A DNA stretch of 64,000 nt from Schumannella luteola (GTDB taxonomy: Bacteria > Actinomycetota > Actinomycetes > Actinomycetales > Microbacteriaceae), in the NCBI RefSeq assembly GCF_013408685.1, contig NZ_JACBZY010000001.1, positions 2,790,001 to 2,854,000 on the forward strand, read 5' to 3'. Shown here in pieces: positions 56,829 to 64,000 of this stretch; the stretch's first letter is position 1, and each line of letters begins with the position of its first letter. Under the pieces are notes generated by a model. It ran no database searches. It was not told where the DNA came from and saw only the letters and a program-made list of their open reading frames with translations. A program made the translations under genes and the position numbers.

Positions 56829-57692
56829 ATGACGGATGAGCAGGGCTTCGGCACGGGACCCGTCGTCGTCGTCGCCTTCGAGGGCTGGAACGACGCGGGA
56901 GAGGCCGCGAGCGGCGTCGCCCGGGCGCTGCGGGACCAGCTCGAGCTCGATCCGCTCACCAGCATCGACCCCGAGGACTACTTCGACTACCAGTTCAACC
57001 GGCCCAGCATCGTCACCGACGAGAACGGCGACCGCACCCTGCAGTGGCCCGAGGTGACCCTCTACGGCGACAGCGGCAGTGCGTCGCCGGTGATGCTGCT
57101 CATGGGAACCGAGCCCTCGCGCGGCTGGCGCACCTTCGCCGCCGAGATCACCGACAAGGTGCTCGCGACCGGTGCCAGCGGCGTCGTCTTCCTCGGAGCG
57201 ATGCTCGCCGACGTACCGCACACGCGGCCGATCTCGGTGTTCGCATCGAGCGAGAGCCGGGAGATCCGCGAGCGCTTCGGCCTCGAGCGCTCCAGCTACG
57301 AGGGGCCTGTCGGCATCCTCAGCGTGCTGGGCGACTCGCTGGACCGCGCCGGCGTTCCGACGCTGTCGATCTGGGCCTCGGTTCCCCACTACGTGCACAA
57401 CTCCCCCAGCCCCAAAGCGACCCTCGCCCTCATCGAGCGGCTCGAGGACTTCATCGACGTGCAGATCGCCCGCGGCTCGCTCGTCGAGGAGTCGGCGGCC
57501 TGGGAGGACGGCATCGACGCCCTCGCCGGCGACGACGACGACATGGCCGCCTACATCCAGCAGCTCGAGCAGGCGCGCGACACGGTCGACTCCCCCGAGG
57601 CGAGCGGCGACGCGATCGCCGAGGAGTTCGAGCGCTACCTCCGTCGCCGCGACGGCAAGGCCGGCGGCGACCCCGACCGCCCGCGCGGCTGA
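56829..57692 (+). CDS. PAC2 family protein
   Basis: A 287-aa protein of the PAC2 (proteasome assembly chaperone 2-like) family. VAFEGWNDAGEAAS opens the domain, and SRGWRTFAAEI and SIWASVPHYVHNSPSPKA follow. Actinobacteria with or without proteasomes have such proteins, and the role is unclear. It is divergent from the HAD-trmI operon. A VanZ-like gene follows after 24 nt. Confidence 0.85.
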   Translation: MTDEQGFGTGPVVVVAFEGWNDAGEAASGVARALRDQLELDPLTSIDPEDYFDYQFNRPSIVTDENGDRTLQWPEVTLYGDSGSASPVMLLMGTEPSRGWRTFAAEITDKVLATGASGVVFLGAMLADVPHTRPISVFASSESREIRERFGLERSSYEGPVGILSVLGDSLDRAGVPTLSIWASVPHYVHNSPSPKATLALIERLEDFIDVQIARGSLVEESAAWEDGIDALAGDDDDMAAYIQQLEQARDTVDSPEASGDAIAEEFERYLRRRDGKAGGDPDRPRG

Positions 57693-57716
57693 CGGCAGGG
57701 CGGACGAGGTCCAGCG

Positions 57717-58397
57717 GTGAGCGCGTCGACGAAGCGGGGATCCGGGTCGAGACGCGCGCCGCATCCTGACCGGCGGGGCGCGGATCGGCGCACTCGGCGC
57801 CCGGCACACCAGCCCGGGCATCACCATGCTCATCGGCGCGCGGTGCGGCGATCGCGGATCGTCGTGATCGCCCTCGCGATCGTCTACGTCGCCGGTCTCG
57901 CCGCGGTCATCCTCTGGCCCGAGCGCGTCGACGGGCCCGGCGGGGCGCGCATCCAGTGGCTGCTCTCGCTGCTCGCCTCGGCCGGCGTCGACCGCATGAG
58001 CGCCTACGACGTGATCGAGTCGGCCGCGAACGTCGCCCTGTTCGCGCCCGGCGGGCTGCTGCTGATCGCGCTGCTGTCGTTCCGCTGGCGCTGGTGGCTC
58101 CCCGTCGTCGGCGTCGCGCTGTCGACCGCGGCCGAGCTCGCGCAGTACCTCTGGCTGCCCGAGCGGGTCGCCTCGAGCGCCGACGTCATCGCCAACGCGG
58201 TCGGATTCACGATCGGAGCGCTGGTCGGCGCGGCGATCGGGGCCGGGCTGCACCGCCGGCACCGCGGCCCCGGGCATGCCGTCGCGGCGGCGCCGCTCTC
58301 GGCAGAGGCGACGGCTGCCGCGGCCTCGGATCAGCTGGCGGCGAGCACGCCCGTGCCGAGCAGCACGAGCAGCACGACGCCGAGCGCCACGCGGTAG
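57717..58397 (+). CDS. VanZ family membrane protein
   Basis: A 226-aa protein with a long basic, Arg/His-rich N-terminus (about 45 residues) and four TM segments. [19 protein letters not shown] and [33 protein letters not shown] are the VanZ-like core. Some relatives affect glycopeptide susceptibility, but no van cluster is present. Its 3' end overlaps the convergent uppP 3' end by 67 nt. Confidence 0.8.
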   Translation: MSASTKRGSGSRRAPHPDRRGADRRTRRPAHQPGHHHAHRRAVRRSRIVVIALAIVYVAGLAAVILWPERVDGPGGARIQWLLSLLASAGVDRMSAYDVIESAANVALFAPGGLLLIALLSFRWRWWLPVVGVALSTAAELAQYLWLPERVASSADVIANAVGFTIGALVGAAIGAGLHRRHRGPGHAVAAAPLSAEATAAAASDQLAASTPVPSSTSSTTPSATR

Positions 58398-59185
58398 ATC
58401 ACGAACGGCAGGAACGAGCCCTTCGACACGTAGCGCAGGAAGAAGTGGATGACGGCGAAGCCGACCACACCGGCGATCACGGTCGCGACCAGCGTCTCGA
58501 CCGGGCCGAAGACCTCGGGCACGCAGACGGCGCCCGGGTCGCATCCCTTGACCGACTTGTAGACCTGGTAGAGCCCGCTGCCGAAGACCGCCGGCAGGGC
58601 GAGCAGGAACGAGTAGCGCGCCGCCGCGGGACGGTCGTAGCCCATGAGGCGCCCCGCCGTGATCGTGCCGCCCGAGCGTGAGACACCGGGGATGAGCGCA
58701 GCCGCCTGAGCGAGGCCGAAGACGATGCCGTGCGGCAGGGTCAGCTGGTCGAGCGTGCGCTTGCGGCTCGCGAAGCGATCGGCGACGCCGAGCAGGATGC
58801 CGAAGACGATGAGCGAGATCGCGACGAACCAGAGCGAGCGCAGGGTCGTCTCGATGTCGTTCTGGAACAGCAGGCCGAGCACGACGATCGGGATCGTGCC
58901 GAGGATGATGAACCAGCCCATCTTCGCGTCGGGCGCGCTGCGGGGCGCCTTGCCGACGAGCGACTTCGCCCAGGTCGCGATGATGCGGGTGATGTCGCGC
59001 CAGAAGTAGATCAGCACGGCCAGCTCGGTGCCGATCTGCGTGATCGCGGTGAACGCGGCCCCGGGATCCCGTCCGCCGAGCAGGAACTCGCCGACGATGC
59101 GCAGGTGCGCGCTCGAGGAGATGGGCAGGAACTCGGTCAGACCCTGGACGAACCCGAGGATGATCGCGTTGAGGAGATCGTTCAC
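58331..59185 (-). CDS. uppP: Undecaprenyl-diphosphate phosphatase
   Basis: A 284-aa UppP (BacA) recycling the lipid carrier of peptidoglycan synthesis. Signature residues are [16 protein letters not shown] at the start and [14 protein letters not shown] in the middle. About eight TM helices are expected. The GTG at 59185 opens with [15 protein letters not shown], as usual. The 67-nt tail overlap with VanZ is coding on both strands. Bacitracin sensitivity is the expected phenotype of loss. Confidence 0.95.
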   Translation of the reverse strand: MNDLLNAIILGFVQGLTEFLPISSSAHLRIVGEFLLGGRDPGAAFTAITQIGTELAVLIYFWRDITRIIATWAKSLVGKAPRSAPDAKMGWFIILGTIPIVVLGLLFQNDIETTLRSLWFVAISLIVFGILLGVADRFASRKRTLDQLTLPHGIVFGLAQAAALIPGVSRSGGTITAGRLMGYDRPAAARYSFLLALPAVFGSGLYQVYKSVKGCDPGAVCVPEVFGPVETLVATVIAGVVGFAVIHFFLRYVSKGSFLPFVIYRVALGVVLLVLLGTGVLAAS

Positions 59186-59199
59186 GGGGTAGGAGTCTG

Positions 59200-60498
59200 T
59201 CAGCAGTTGCGCAGGAGGTCGCCCAGAACCCGCCGCCCGAACGTGAGAGCACTCAGAGGAACCCGCTCGTCGACGCCGTGGAACATCGCCGGGAAGTCGA
59301 GGTCGGAGCCGAGCTGCAGCGGTGCGAAGCCGTAGCCGGCGATGCCGAGCTTCGACAGCGCCTTGTTGTCGGTGCCGCCGCTGAGCAGGTACGGCAGCAC
59401 GGCCGCCTCGGGGTCGGCCCGGCGCAGCGCCGCCGACATGTCCTCGACCAGGCGGCCGGCGAAGGGGTTCTCGAGGCCGACGTCGCGGTGCAGGATCTCG
59501 ATCTCGATGTCGGCACCGACGATGCGCTGCACCTCGGCGAGCACCTTGTCCTCGTCGCCGGGCAGGGTGCGGATGTCGACGAGCGCCTCGGCGCGGTCGG
59601 GCACCACGTTGTGCTTGTAGCCGGCGTCGAGCACAGTCGGATTCGAGGTCACGCGCAGGGCGCCGTGCAGGAATCCCGCCCCCGTGCCGGTCAGACGCAG
59701 CAGCTCCTCGGCATCCGTCGTCGCCGGGTCGACGCCGTGCAGCTTCGCCAGCTCGGCGAGCAGCTCCTCCGTCGTGCCGGTCAGCTCGACCGGCCACTCC
59801 GTGCGGCCCAGCGCCGCGACCGCCTCGGCCAGGCGGGTGACCGCGTTGTCGCGCACGACGCGCGAGCCGTGCGCCGCGGTTCCGCGGGCGATGAGCTTGA
59901 TCCAGAGCAGGGCCTTCTCCCCCGTCTGCAGCAGATAGGCGCGGCGGCCGGCGACGTCGATCGAGTAGCCGCCGACCTCGCTGATCGCCTCGCTCGCCCC
60001 GGCGAAGAGCTCGGGATGCTGATCCACCAGATGGTGCGCACCGAAGACGCCGCCGTTCTCCTCATCGGAGAAGTAGGCCACGATCACGTCGCGCGCCGGG
60101 CGCTCCCCCGCCTCGTGCAGGTCGCGCAGCGCGGTGATCATCATCGCGTCCATGTCCTTCATGTCGACCGCGCCGCGGCCCCACAGCAGCCCATCGCGCA
60201 CCTCGCCGCCGAAGGGATCGACCGTCCAGTTCGCGGGATCGGCGGGCACCACGTCGGTGTGCCCGTGCAGCACGAGCGCCGGTCGGGACGGATCGGCGCC
60301 CTCGACGCGGGCGATCACGCTCGTGCGCCCCGGGGCGGCGTCGAAGAGCTGCGGCTCGAGTCCGAGCGAGCGCAGCTCGGCCTCCAGGTACTCTGCCGCG
60401 TCGTTCTCCCCGTTCGACTTGCCCGAGCCGTAGTTCGAGGTGTCGAACCGGATCAGATCACGGGCGATGCGGGCGGTGTCCTCGAGCTCGTCGGCCAT
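59200..60498 (-). CDS. M20/M25/M40 family metallopeptidase
   Basis: A 432-aa zinc-dependent aminoacylase or dipeptidase. Metal ligands are visible in [20 protein letters not shown] and [13 protein letters not shown], with a further His late in the chain. The dimerisation domain is around [12 protein letters not shown]. The ATG at 60498 is favoured by TAGCGT 7 nt upstream; an in-frame GTG at 60507 is less likely. There is a 14-nt gap to uppP. The substrate is unknown. Confidence 0.9.
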   Translation of the reverse strand: MADELEDTARIARDLIRFDTSNYGSGKSNGENDAAEYLEAELRSLGLEPQLFDAAPGRTSVIARVEGADPSRPALVLHGHTDVVPADPANWTVDPFGGEVRDGLLWGRGAVDMKDMDAMMITALRDLHEAGERPARDVIVAYFSDEENGGVFGAHHLVDQHPELFAGASEAISEVGGYSIDVAGRRAYLLQTGEKALLWIKLIARGTAAHGSRVVRDNAVTRLAEAVAALGRTEWPVELTGTTEELLAELAKLHGVDPATTDAEELLRLTGTGAGFLHGALRVTSNPTVLDAGYKHNVVPDRAEALVDIRTLPGDEDKVLAEVQRIVGADIEIEILHRDVGLENPFAGRLVEDMSAALRRADPEAAVLPYLLSGGTDNKALSKLGIAGYGFAPLQLGSDLDFPAMFHGVDERVPLSALTFGRRVLGDLLRNC

Positions 60499-60505
60499 GG
60501 CATCC

Positions 60506-60511
60506 ACGCTA
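60506..60511 (-). promoter_or_regulatory. -10 element for leaderless M20 peptidase
   Basis: TAGCGT on the minus strand ends 7 nt before the ATG at 60498. The rest of 60499-60740 holds no gene that I can support, only a TACTGT-like -10 for tRNA-Leu at 60694-60699. Confidence 0.45.
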
Positions 60512-60740
60512 CCCGCGGCCCCGGACCCCGCGTCGTCGGATGACGGATGCAGCGAGCGCCATGGGCATCGAGAGGGCGGGGATGCGGAGACGACGCGAAG
60601 CCCGAGCGGATGCGACGCGGAAGGGAACACCGCGCGACGCGCCCGGGAACGTCGGTCGGCGCGGAAGTGGTCAAAGGGCCTCTCGCAGCGTGCTACTGTC
60701 GTCACTCGGTGCTGCTGCTGAACACAGCGGAACCGGACTC

Positions 60741-60825
60741 GCGCGGGTGGCGGAAATGGCAGACGCGCTAGCTTGAGGTGCTAGTGCCCGTATAGGGCGT
60801 GGGGGTTCAAGTCCCCCCTCGCGCA
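60741..60825 (+). tRNA. tRNA-Leu (GAG)
   Basis: An 85-nt class II tRNA with the long variable arm GTGCCCGTATAGGGC. The acceptor stem is GCGCGGG/CTCGCGC with one G-T pair. The anticodon arm CTAGC-TTGAGGT-GCTAG gives GAG, decoding CUC and CUU. The T-loop is TTCAAGT, and the discriminator is A. Confidence 0.93.
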
Positions 60826-60833
60826 CGCGAGTC

Positions 60834-60867
60834 GAAGGGCCCGGATCAGAAACGATCCGGGCCTTTC
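60834..60867 (+). terminator. Terminator of tRNA-Leu
   Basis: GAAGGGCCCGGATC pairs with GATCCGGGCCTTTC, with one G-T pair, across a 6-nt loop. It lies 8 nt after the tRNA. Confidence 0.8.
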
Positions 60868-60936
60868 GCGCATCCGCTCGCTCGCATCCCCGTCGCGCCG
60901 CGCAGACGCCGGCGCCCCTCTCCTCCGAGGAGCCCC

Positions 60937-61464
60937 ATGGAGCAGGAAGCCGCGTTCGACCAGGTCGCCACTGCACTGAGGGCCTCATCGGGACTCTGGG
61001 AGTCCGACGGCTTCATCGCCGCGTTCCCCGGCGGCTTCGAGCGCCTCGTCTCCGGGCTCGTGCACACGATCGGGCCCGAGCGGATCGAGTGGATCGAGTC
61101 GCGCTTCATCCCCGCCAGCCCCAAGGCCGAGGCCGTCGTGCTCGCCGACGGGCTCGTGCTTCACGCCGTGCTCACCGGCGAGGGCTTCGGGCTGCACGTG
61201 CGTCCGCTGGTCGTGCGAGCGCTCAGCGTGACGGCGACGCCGCTCGTGCATCCGGCGGCGGCGAATGGGGGCGCGGCGACCGACTTCGGCGACTCGGCGC
61301 TGACCGAGCGGATCACCGTCTCGGAGGGCGAGGAGTCGACGTTCCGCTTCTCGGCCGAGATCGACGGACTCGATCAGCTCGCCTTCCCCTGGCAGCCGGA
61401 GACCAGCGCTCAGCTCGAGCGGCTGTCGGCGCAGTACCAGCGGATGCTCGCGCGCCTGCACTGA
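60937..61464 (+). CDS. Hypothetical protein
   Basis: A 175-aa soluble protein with no recognised domain. It has EAAFDQVATALRASSGLWESDGFIAAFPGG near the start, a middle part with alternating hydrophobics (VVLADGLVLHAVLTGEGFGLHVRPL), and a C-terminal helix ending QYQRMLARLH. There is no signal peptide or TM. The ATG follows GAGGAG. It lies between tRNA-Leu and the ImuA'-like gene. Confidence 0.6.
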   Translation: MEQEAAFDQVATALRASSGLWESDGFIAAFPGGFERLVSGLVHTIGPERIEWIESRFIPASPKAEAVVLADGLVLHAVLTGEGFGLHVRPLVVRALSVTATPLVHPAAANGGAATDFGDSALTERITVSEGEESTFRFSAEIDGLDQLAFPWQPETSAQLERLSAQYQRMLARLH

Positions 61465-61549
61465 GGCTCCCCCGCTCGCGCACCCACCGGAATCGCCGCG
61501 GCGCGCTTCCGGCTCCGCTGCCGAGGCGCGCCCATCATGTCGGCGGCCT

Positions 61550-61578
61550 TTGACACGATCGAACACATGTTCGATGCT
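61550..61578 (+). promoter_or_regulatory. SOS-type promoter of the ImuA'-like gene
   Basis: A consensus -35 TTGACA (61550-61555), a 17-bp spacer, and GATGCT as -10 (61573-61578). Transcription would begin at or near the ATG at 61585, giving a leaderless mRNA. The LexA box occupies the spacer. Confidence 0.65.
61559..61574. promoter_or_regulatory. LexA (SOS) box
   Basis: TCGAAC-ACAT-GTTCGA is a perfect match to the actinobacterial LexA consensus TCGAAC-N4-GTTCGA. It lies between the -35 and -10, where LexA would block RNA polymerase. It is the only such perfect box seen in the window. Confidence 0.85.
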
Positions 61579-61584
61579 GGGGCC

Positions 61585-62622
61585 ATGAGATCGGGAGCGA
61601 CACGGGGCGCGGCGGCCGCCGCCGTGCTCGAGATCGCGCCCGACCTGCTCGGCGACGAGTTCGGCGATGACATGCTCGACGACGCGGGAGAGGATCCGTC
61701 CGGCCCCTCGCCCCTCCCGGGCGCCGCCGCGGCGACCGGGGATCGGCGCGCGCACGGACACGCGGCGCTGCGCGGACTGGATGCGCTGCGGCCCGCCTCG
61801 GCGCTCTCCGCTCCGGTGCATCGGAAGGGCGTGCTCGGACCCCCCGGATCGCCCAGCCTGCTCGGATCCCCGGACTCGTCCGGGCAGCCAGGATCCGCCG
61901 ACTCCCCCGATCGCGCCCGCACCGTGCAGGAGCTGCAGGGGCGAATCCGCGGCATGCAGCGTCGCCGGCTCGACAGCCGCGCGCTGCCCGCCGACGACGC
62001 CCTCGGCGAGCTGCTGCCGGGCGGGGCGCTCACCGCGGGCTCGGGCTATGCGATCAGCGGATCGACCTCCCTCGCGCTCGCCCTGCTGCGCGCACCCAGC
62101 CGGGCCGGCGCCTGGTGCGCGATCGTCGGCCTGCCCGACCTCGGGCTGGAGGCCGCCGCCGGGCTGGGGCTCGACCTCGACCGCGTCGTGCTGGTGCCGC
62201 ATCCCGGCGAGCACTGGATGGCCGTGGTCTCGGCCCTCGTCGACGTCGTCTCGGTCGTGCTCGTGCGCCCTCCGCTGCGCGAGGGGCGCGCCCGCGTCGG
62301 CGAGACGGCCGCGACCCGGCTCGCCTCGCGACTGCGTCAGCGCGAGGCCGTGCTGCTGGCGATGGACGACTGGCCGCGCGCCGAAGCGCGTCTCGCCGTG
62401 ACCGACACGAGCTGGTCGGGGGTGGGCGCCGGCTTCGGCCATCTCAGCGGACGCCAGGTGACCGTCACCTCGGCAGCGCCGGCCTGGGCGGGTCGCGAGC
62501 GATCACGGCGGCTCTGGCTGCCGGCGGCCGACGGCGGGATCACCCCGGTCACCGCCACCGCGGTGGCGGCGGCGTCGGGCGCACACGACGCCGCCCAGCC
62601 GCGACTGCGCAGCGTCGGCTGA
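61585..62622 (+). CDS. ImuA'-like RecA-fold protein (SOS mutagenesis)
   Basis: A 345-aa protein resembling the actinobacterial ImuA'-type proteins that usually precede the Y-family polymerase gene imuB. The RecA-like core has LLPGGALTAGSGYAISGSTSLALALLRAP, then AWCAIVGLPDLGLEAA, and DLDRVVLVPHPGEHW. A Walker A lysine is lacking, as expected for this group. Its start at ATG 61585 is chosen because the LexA box and -35/-10 lie just upstream; the frame is open further up. No imuB or dnaE2 follows in this window; the next gene is on the other strand. The role in induced mutagenesis is inferred. Confidence 0.65.
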   Translation: MRSGATRGAAAAAVLEIAPDLLGDEFGDDMLDDAGEDPSGPSPLPGAAAATGDRRAHGHAALRGLDALRPASALSAPVHRKGVLGPPGSPSLLGSPDSSGQPGSADSPDRARTVQELQGRIRGMQRRRLDSRALPADDALGELLPGGALTAGSGYAISGSTSLALALLRAPSRAGAWCAIVGLPDLGLEAAAGLGLDLDRVVLVPHPGEHWMAVVSALVDVVSVVLVRPPLREGRARVGETAATRLASRLRQREAVLLAMDDWPRAEARLAVTDTSWSGVGAGFGHLSGRQVTVTSAAPAWAGRERSRRLWLPAADGGITPVTATAVAAASGAHDAAQPRLRSVG

Positions 62623-62650
62623 GGAACAGCGGCTCGCGGCGGCGGCGCGA

Positions 62651-64000
62651 TCAGCTCCAGCGCACCACCGGCGTGCCCGAGGTGAAGTCGACCAGCGGCG
62701 ACTTCAGTGACGGTCCGAAGAGGATGCTGCAGGTTCCCGTCGCCGAGCCCTTCGTGCAGGTCGCCGTCGTGGTCACGCCGCCGATGTAGCCGCCGCGCAC
62801 GACCAGCGGAGTGCTCGACGAGGAGGTCTCCGGCTGCAGGTTCGCGATCTTCGTCTGCGCATCGGCCGACAGGGTGCGGGTGATCGACCCCTCCTGCAGG
62901 ATCGTGCCGTCGGAGAGCGGGCTCGTCAGGTCGAGGCCGCATCCCGCCGCGAAGTTCTTCGACGCGATGCAGGCGTCGACCGCCGTCGTCACCGCCGTGC
63001 GGAACGACTCCACGCCGTCATCGGTCAGCGACACCTTCACGTCGCGCAGCGTGTCGTAGGTGTCGTCGCCCGCGGCGATCAGCTTCTCGCCGTTCTCGAC
63101 CTGGAATCCCGCGACGTCGAGCGCCAGCGAGTAGGCCCCGGGGAAGAGCACCCAGGTGTCGCCCGTGGGCGCCTTCTGCTTGTTGAGCGTCACCGGCGCG
63201 CTCGTGAGCGAGCTCGGGTAGAGGGTGACGGTGCCGTTGGTGATGGTGAAAGCGCCGTCGCTGTCACGGCTGAGGCGGAACTCCTGGGTGACCGTCTCGG
63301 AGCCGATCGCGAACCTCGCCCGCACCTGCGGGAAGTACTTGCTGCCGGTGACCGTCGTGGTCGCCGTGCCGATCTTCCCGAGCTTGTTGGACTCCTTCAG
63401 CACCGCCGAGGTGAGCAGCGTGTCGTCGGCGGGCTTCTCGAGGAAGGTCAGCGCCTTCTTCGCGTCGCCGGCGCGCAGCGCGTCGAGGTAGCCGGTGACC
63501 TTTGCCGCCGGGTCGGCCGTCGCGGGACGGCTCGCGTTGATGCCCGCCACGATGCCGACGACGGCGCCGATCACGAGCACGAGGCCGCCCGCGACGATGC
63601 CGATGATCGCCCCGGTGCCGAGTCGGCGCTTGCGCGGCGGGGTCGGCGCGCTGTACTGCGGAGCGCCATAGGGAGGCTGGCCGGGCTGGGGCTGACCGGG
63701 CTGCTGCGGGGCGCCGTACTGGGGAGCGCCGTACTGCGGCGACTGGCCCTGCTGAGCGCCGTACTGGGGCTGCTGACCCTGCTGGGGAGCCCCGTACTGC
63801 GGCTGCCCCGGCTGCTGGTTCACCTGCGGCGCCGGGGCGGACTGACCGTACTGCGGCTGACCGGGCTGCTGCGGAGCGCCGTACTGCGGCTGGCCCGGCT
63901 GCGCGGGCTGGCCGCCCTGACGCTGGCCGAAGCGCAGCTGGGTCTCATCGGCATCCCCGTACTGAGGAGGTCCGGACGCCTCGGGTGCCGTCGAAGACGA
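62651..64000 (-). CDS. Membrane protein with Q/P/Y/G-rich N-terminus (5' end missing)
   Basis: The frame runs open to the right edge, so the start is outside; 449 codons are seen. The first 120 or so visible residues are low-complexity, with repeated PQYGAPQ-like units, probably disordered and cytosolic. One TM helix follows a basic RKRR (GAIIGIVAGGLVLVIGAVVGIV). The extracytoplasmic part of about 300 residues has a DUF4878-like start (VTGYLDALRAGDAKKALTFL) and later four Cys that may form disulfides. An internal GTG at 63823 is not needed as a start. The family is unknown. Confidence 0.7.
   Translation of the reverse strand, partial: SSSTAPEASGPPQYGDADETQLRFGQRQGGQPAQPGQPQYGAPQQPGQPQYGQSAPAPQVNQQPGQPQYGAPQQGQQPQYGAQQGQSPQYGAPQYGAPQQPGQPQPGQPPYGAPQYSAPTPPRKRRLGTGAIIGIVAGGLVLVIGAVVGIVAGINASRPATADPAAKVTGYLDALRAGDAKKALTFLEKPADDTLLTSAVLKESNKLGKIGTATTTVTGSKYFPQVRARFAIGSETVTQEFRLSRDSDGAFTITNGTVTLYPSSLTSAPVTLNKQKAPTGDTWVLFPGAYSLALDVAGFQVENGEKLIAAGDDTYDTLRDVKVSLTDDGVESFRTAVTTAVDACIASKNFAAGCGLDLTSPLSDGTILQEGSITRTLSADAQTKIANLQPETSSSSTPLVVRGGYIGGVTTTATCTKGSATGTCSILFGPSLKSPLVDFTSGTPVVRWS
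63640..63900 (-). repeat. PQYGAPQ-type coding repeats
   Basis: The Q/P/Y/G-rich N-terminus of the preceding gene contains about ten imperfect repeats of a PQYGAPQ or PGQPQYG unit. They are in-frame coding repeats, not a CRISPR array (no spacers, no conserved DNA repeat). Confidence 0.8.

Noticed and set aside
63640-63960. Possible CRISPR or tandem DNA repeat array
   Set aside because: The repeats are imperfect, in frame and encode a Q/P/Y/G-rich protein segment; there are no regular spacers.

Overview
The window is high-GC actinobacterial DNA. The evidence is GC3-rich codon use, frequent GTG starts, many 4-bp ATGA/GTGA gene overlaps, and lineage markers (RbpA, the PafBC-TatAC-helicase block, DUF3093/DUF3710/DUF3159/DUF3000, GlnR-type and actinobacterial LexA sites). 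Gene order and a carbinolamine dehydratase-like/glyoxalase-like fusion suggest Micrococcales, probably Microbacteriaceae; that placement is inference. No phage, transposon, plasmid or CRISPR signature was found. The longest stretch without a gene is about 270 bp.

Layout. 1-9057: housekeeping core (DUF3093 end, dut, DUF3710, DUF3159, aconitase, dxs) and a 14-TM drug-efflux-type transporter. 9071-14350 (minus): fatty-acid oxidation pair fadA-fadB and an RNase D-like exonuclease with DUF3000. 14449-18913: a membrane-anchored alpha/beta hydrolase, a sulfurtransferase-SufE-reductase operon and a ZapE-type ATPase. 18939-26640: a BlaI-type repressor/M56 metalloprotease pair divergent from the cytochrome bd operon cydA-cydB-cydDC (fused), with two matching dyad operators between them. 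26770-29345: ammonium transporter behind a GlnR-type box, followed by a shorter paralogue lacking the pore histidines. 29412-30547: thioesterase and a tRNA cluster (Val-CAC, Gly-GCC, Cys-GCA, Val-GAC) with a tRNA-Val remnant. 30711-43682: accessory and small-function genes (CtaG-like, dehydratase/glyoxalase fusion, dhaL-dhaM, lipoproteins, an epimerase/TetR pair with twin operators, CorA, methyltransferase, reductases, ABC ATPase, UPF0303, NUDIX, SDR). 43793-46687: NfeD-SPFH-GDPD operon and rbpA. 46788-54006 (minus): pafB-pafC-tatA-tatC-helicase-lnt. 54076-60498: FKBP, trmI, HAD phosphatase, PAC2, VanZ, uppP, M20 peptidase. 60741-64000: tRNA-Leu, an unknown protein, an SOS-box-controlled ImuA'-like gene, and the start-truncated gene for a Q/P/Y-rich membrane protein.

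How parts work together. The cyd block is a complete terminal-oxidase module: CydAB is the oxidase and CydDC the exporter needed for its assembly. Its apparent control by a BlaI/M56 pair (operators O1 and O2) is the most interesting regulatory inference here. The amt region combines a nitrogen-control site, a transporter and a pore-dead-looking paralogue. DNA-damage functions appear twice: PafBC (LexA-independent activator) and the LexA-box gene at 61585. A recurring motif is leaderless promoters, with a TAnnnT element 6-8 nt before the start codon; I used it to choose several starts.
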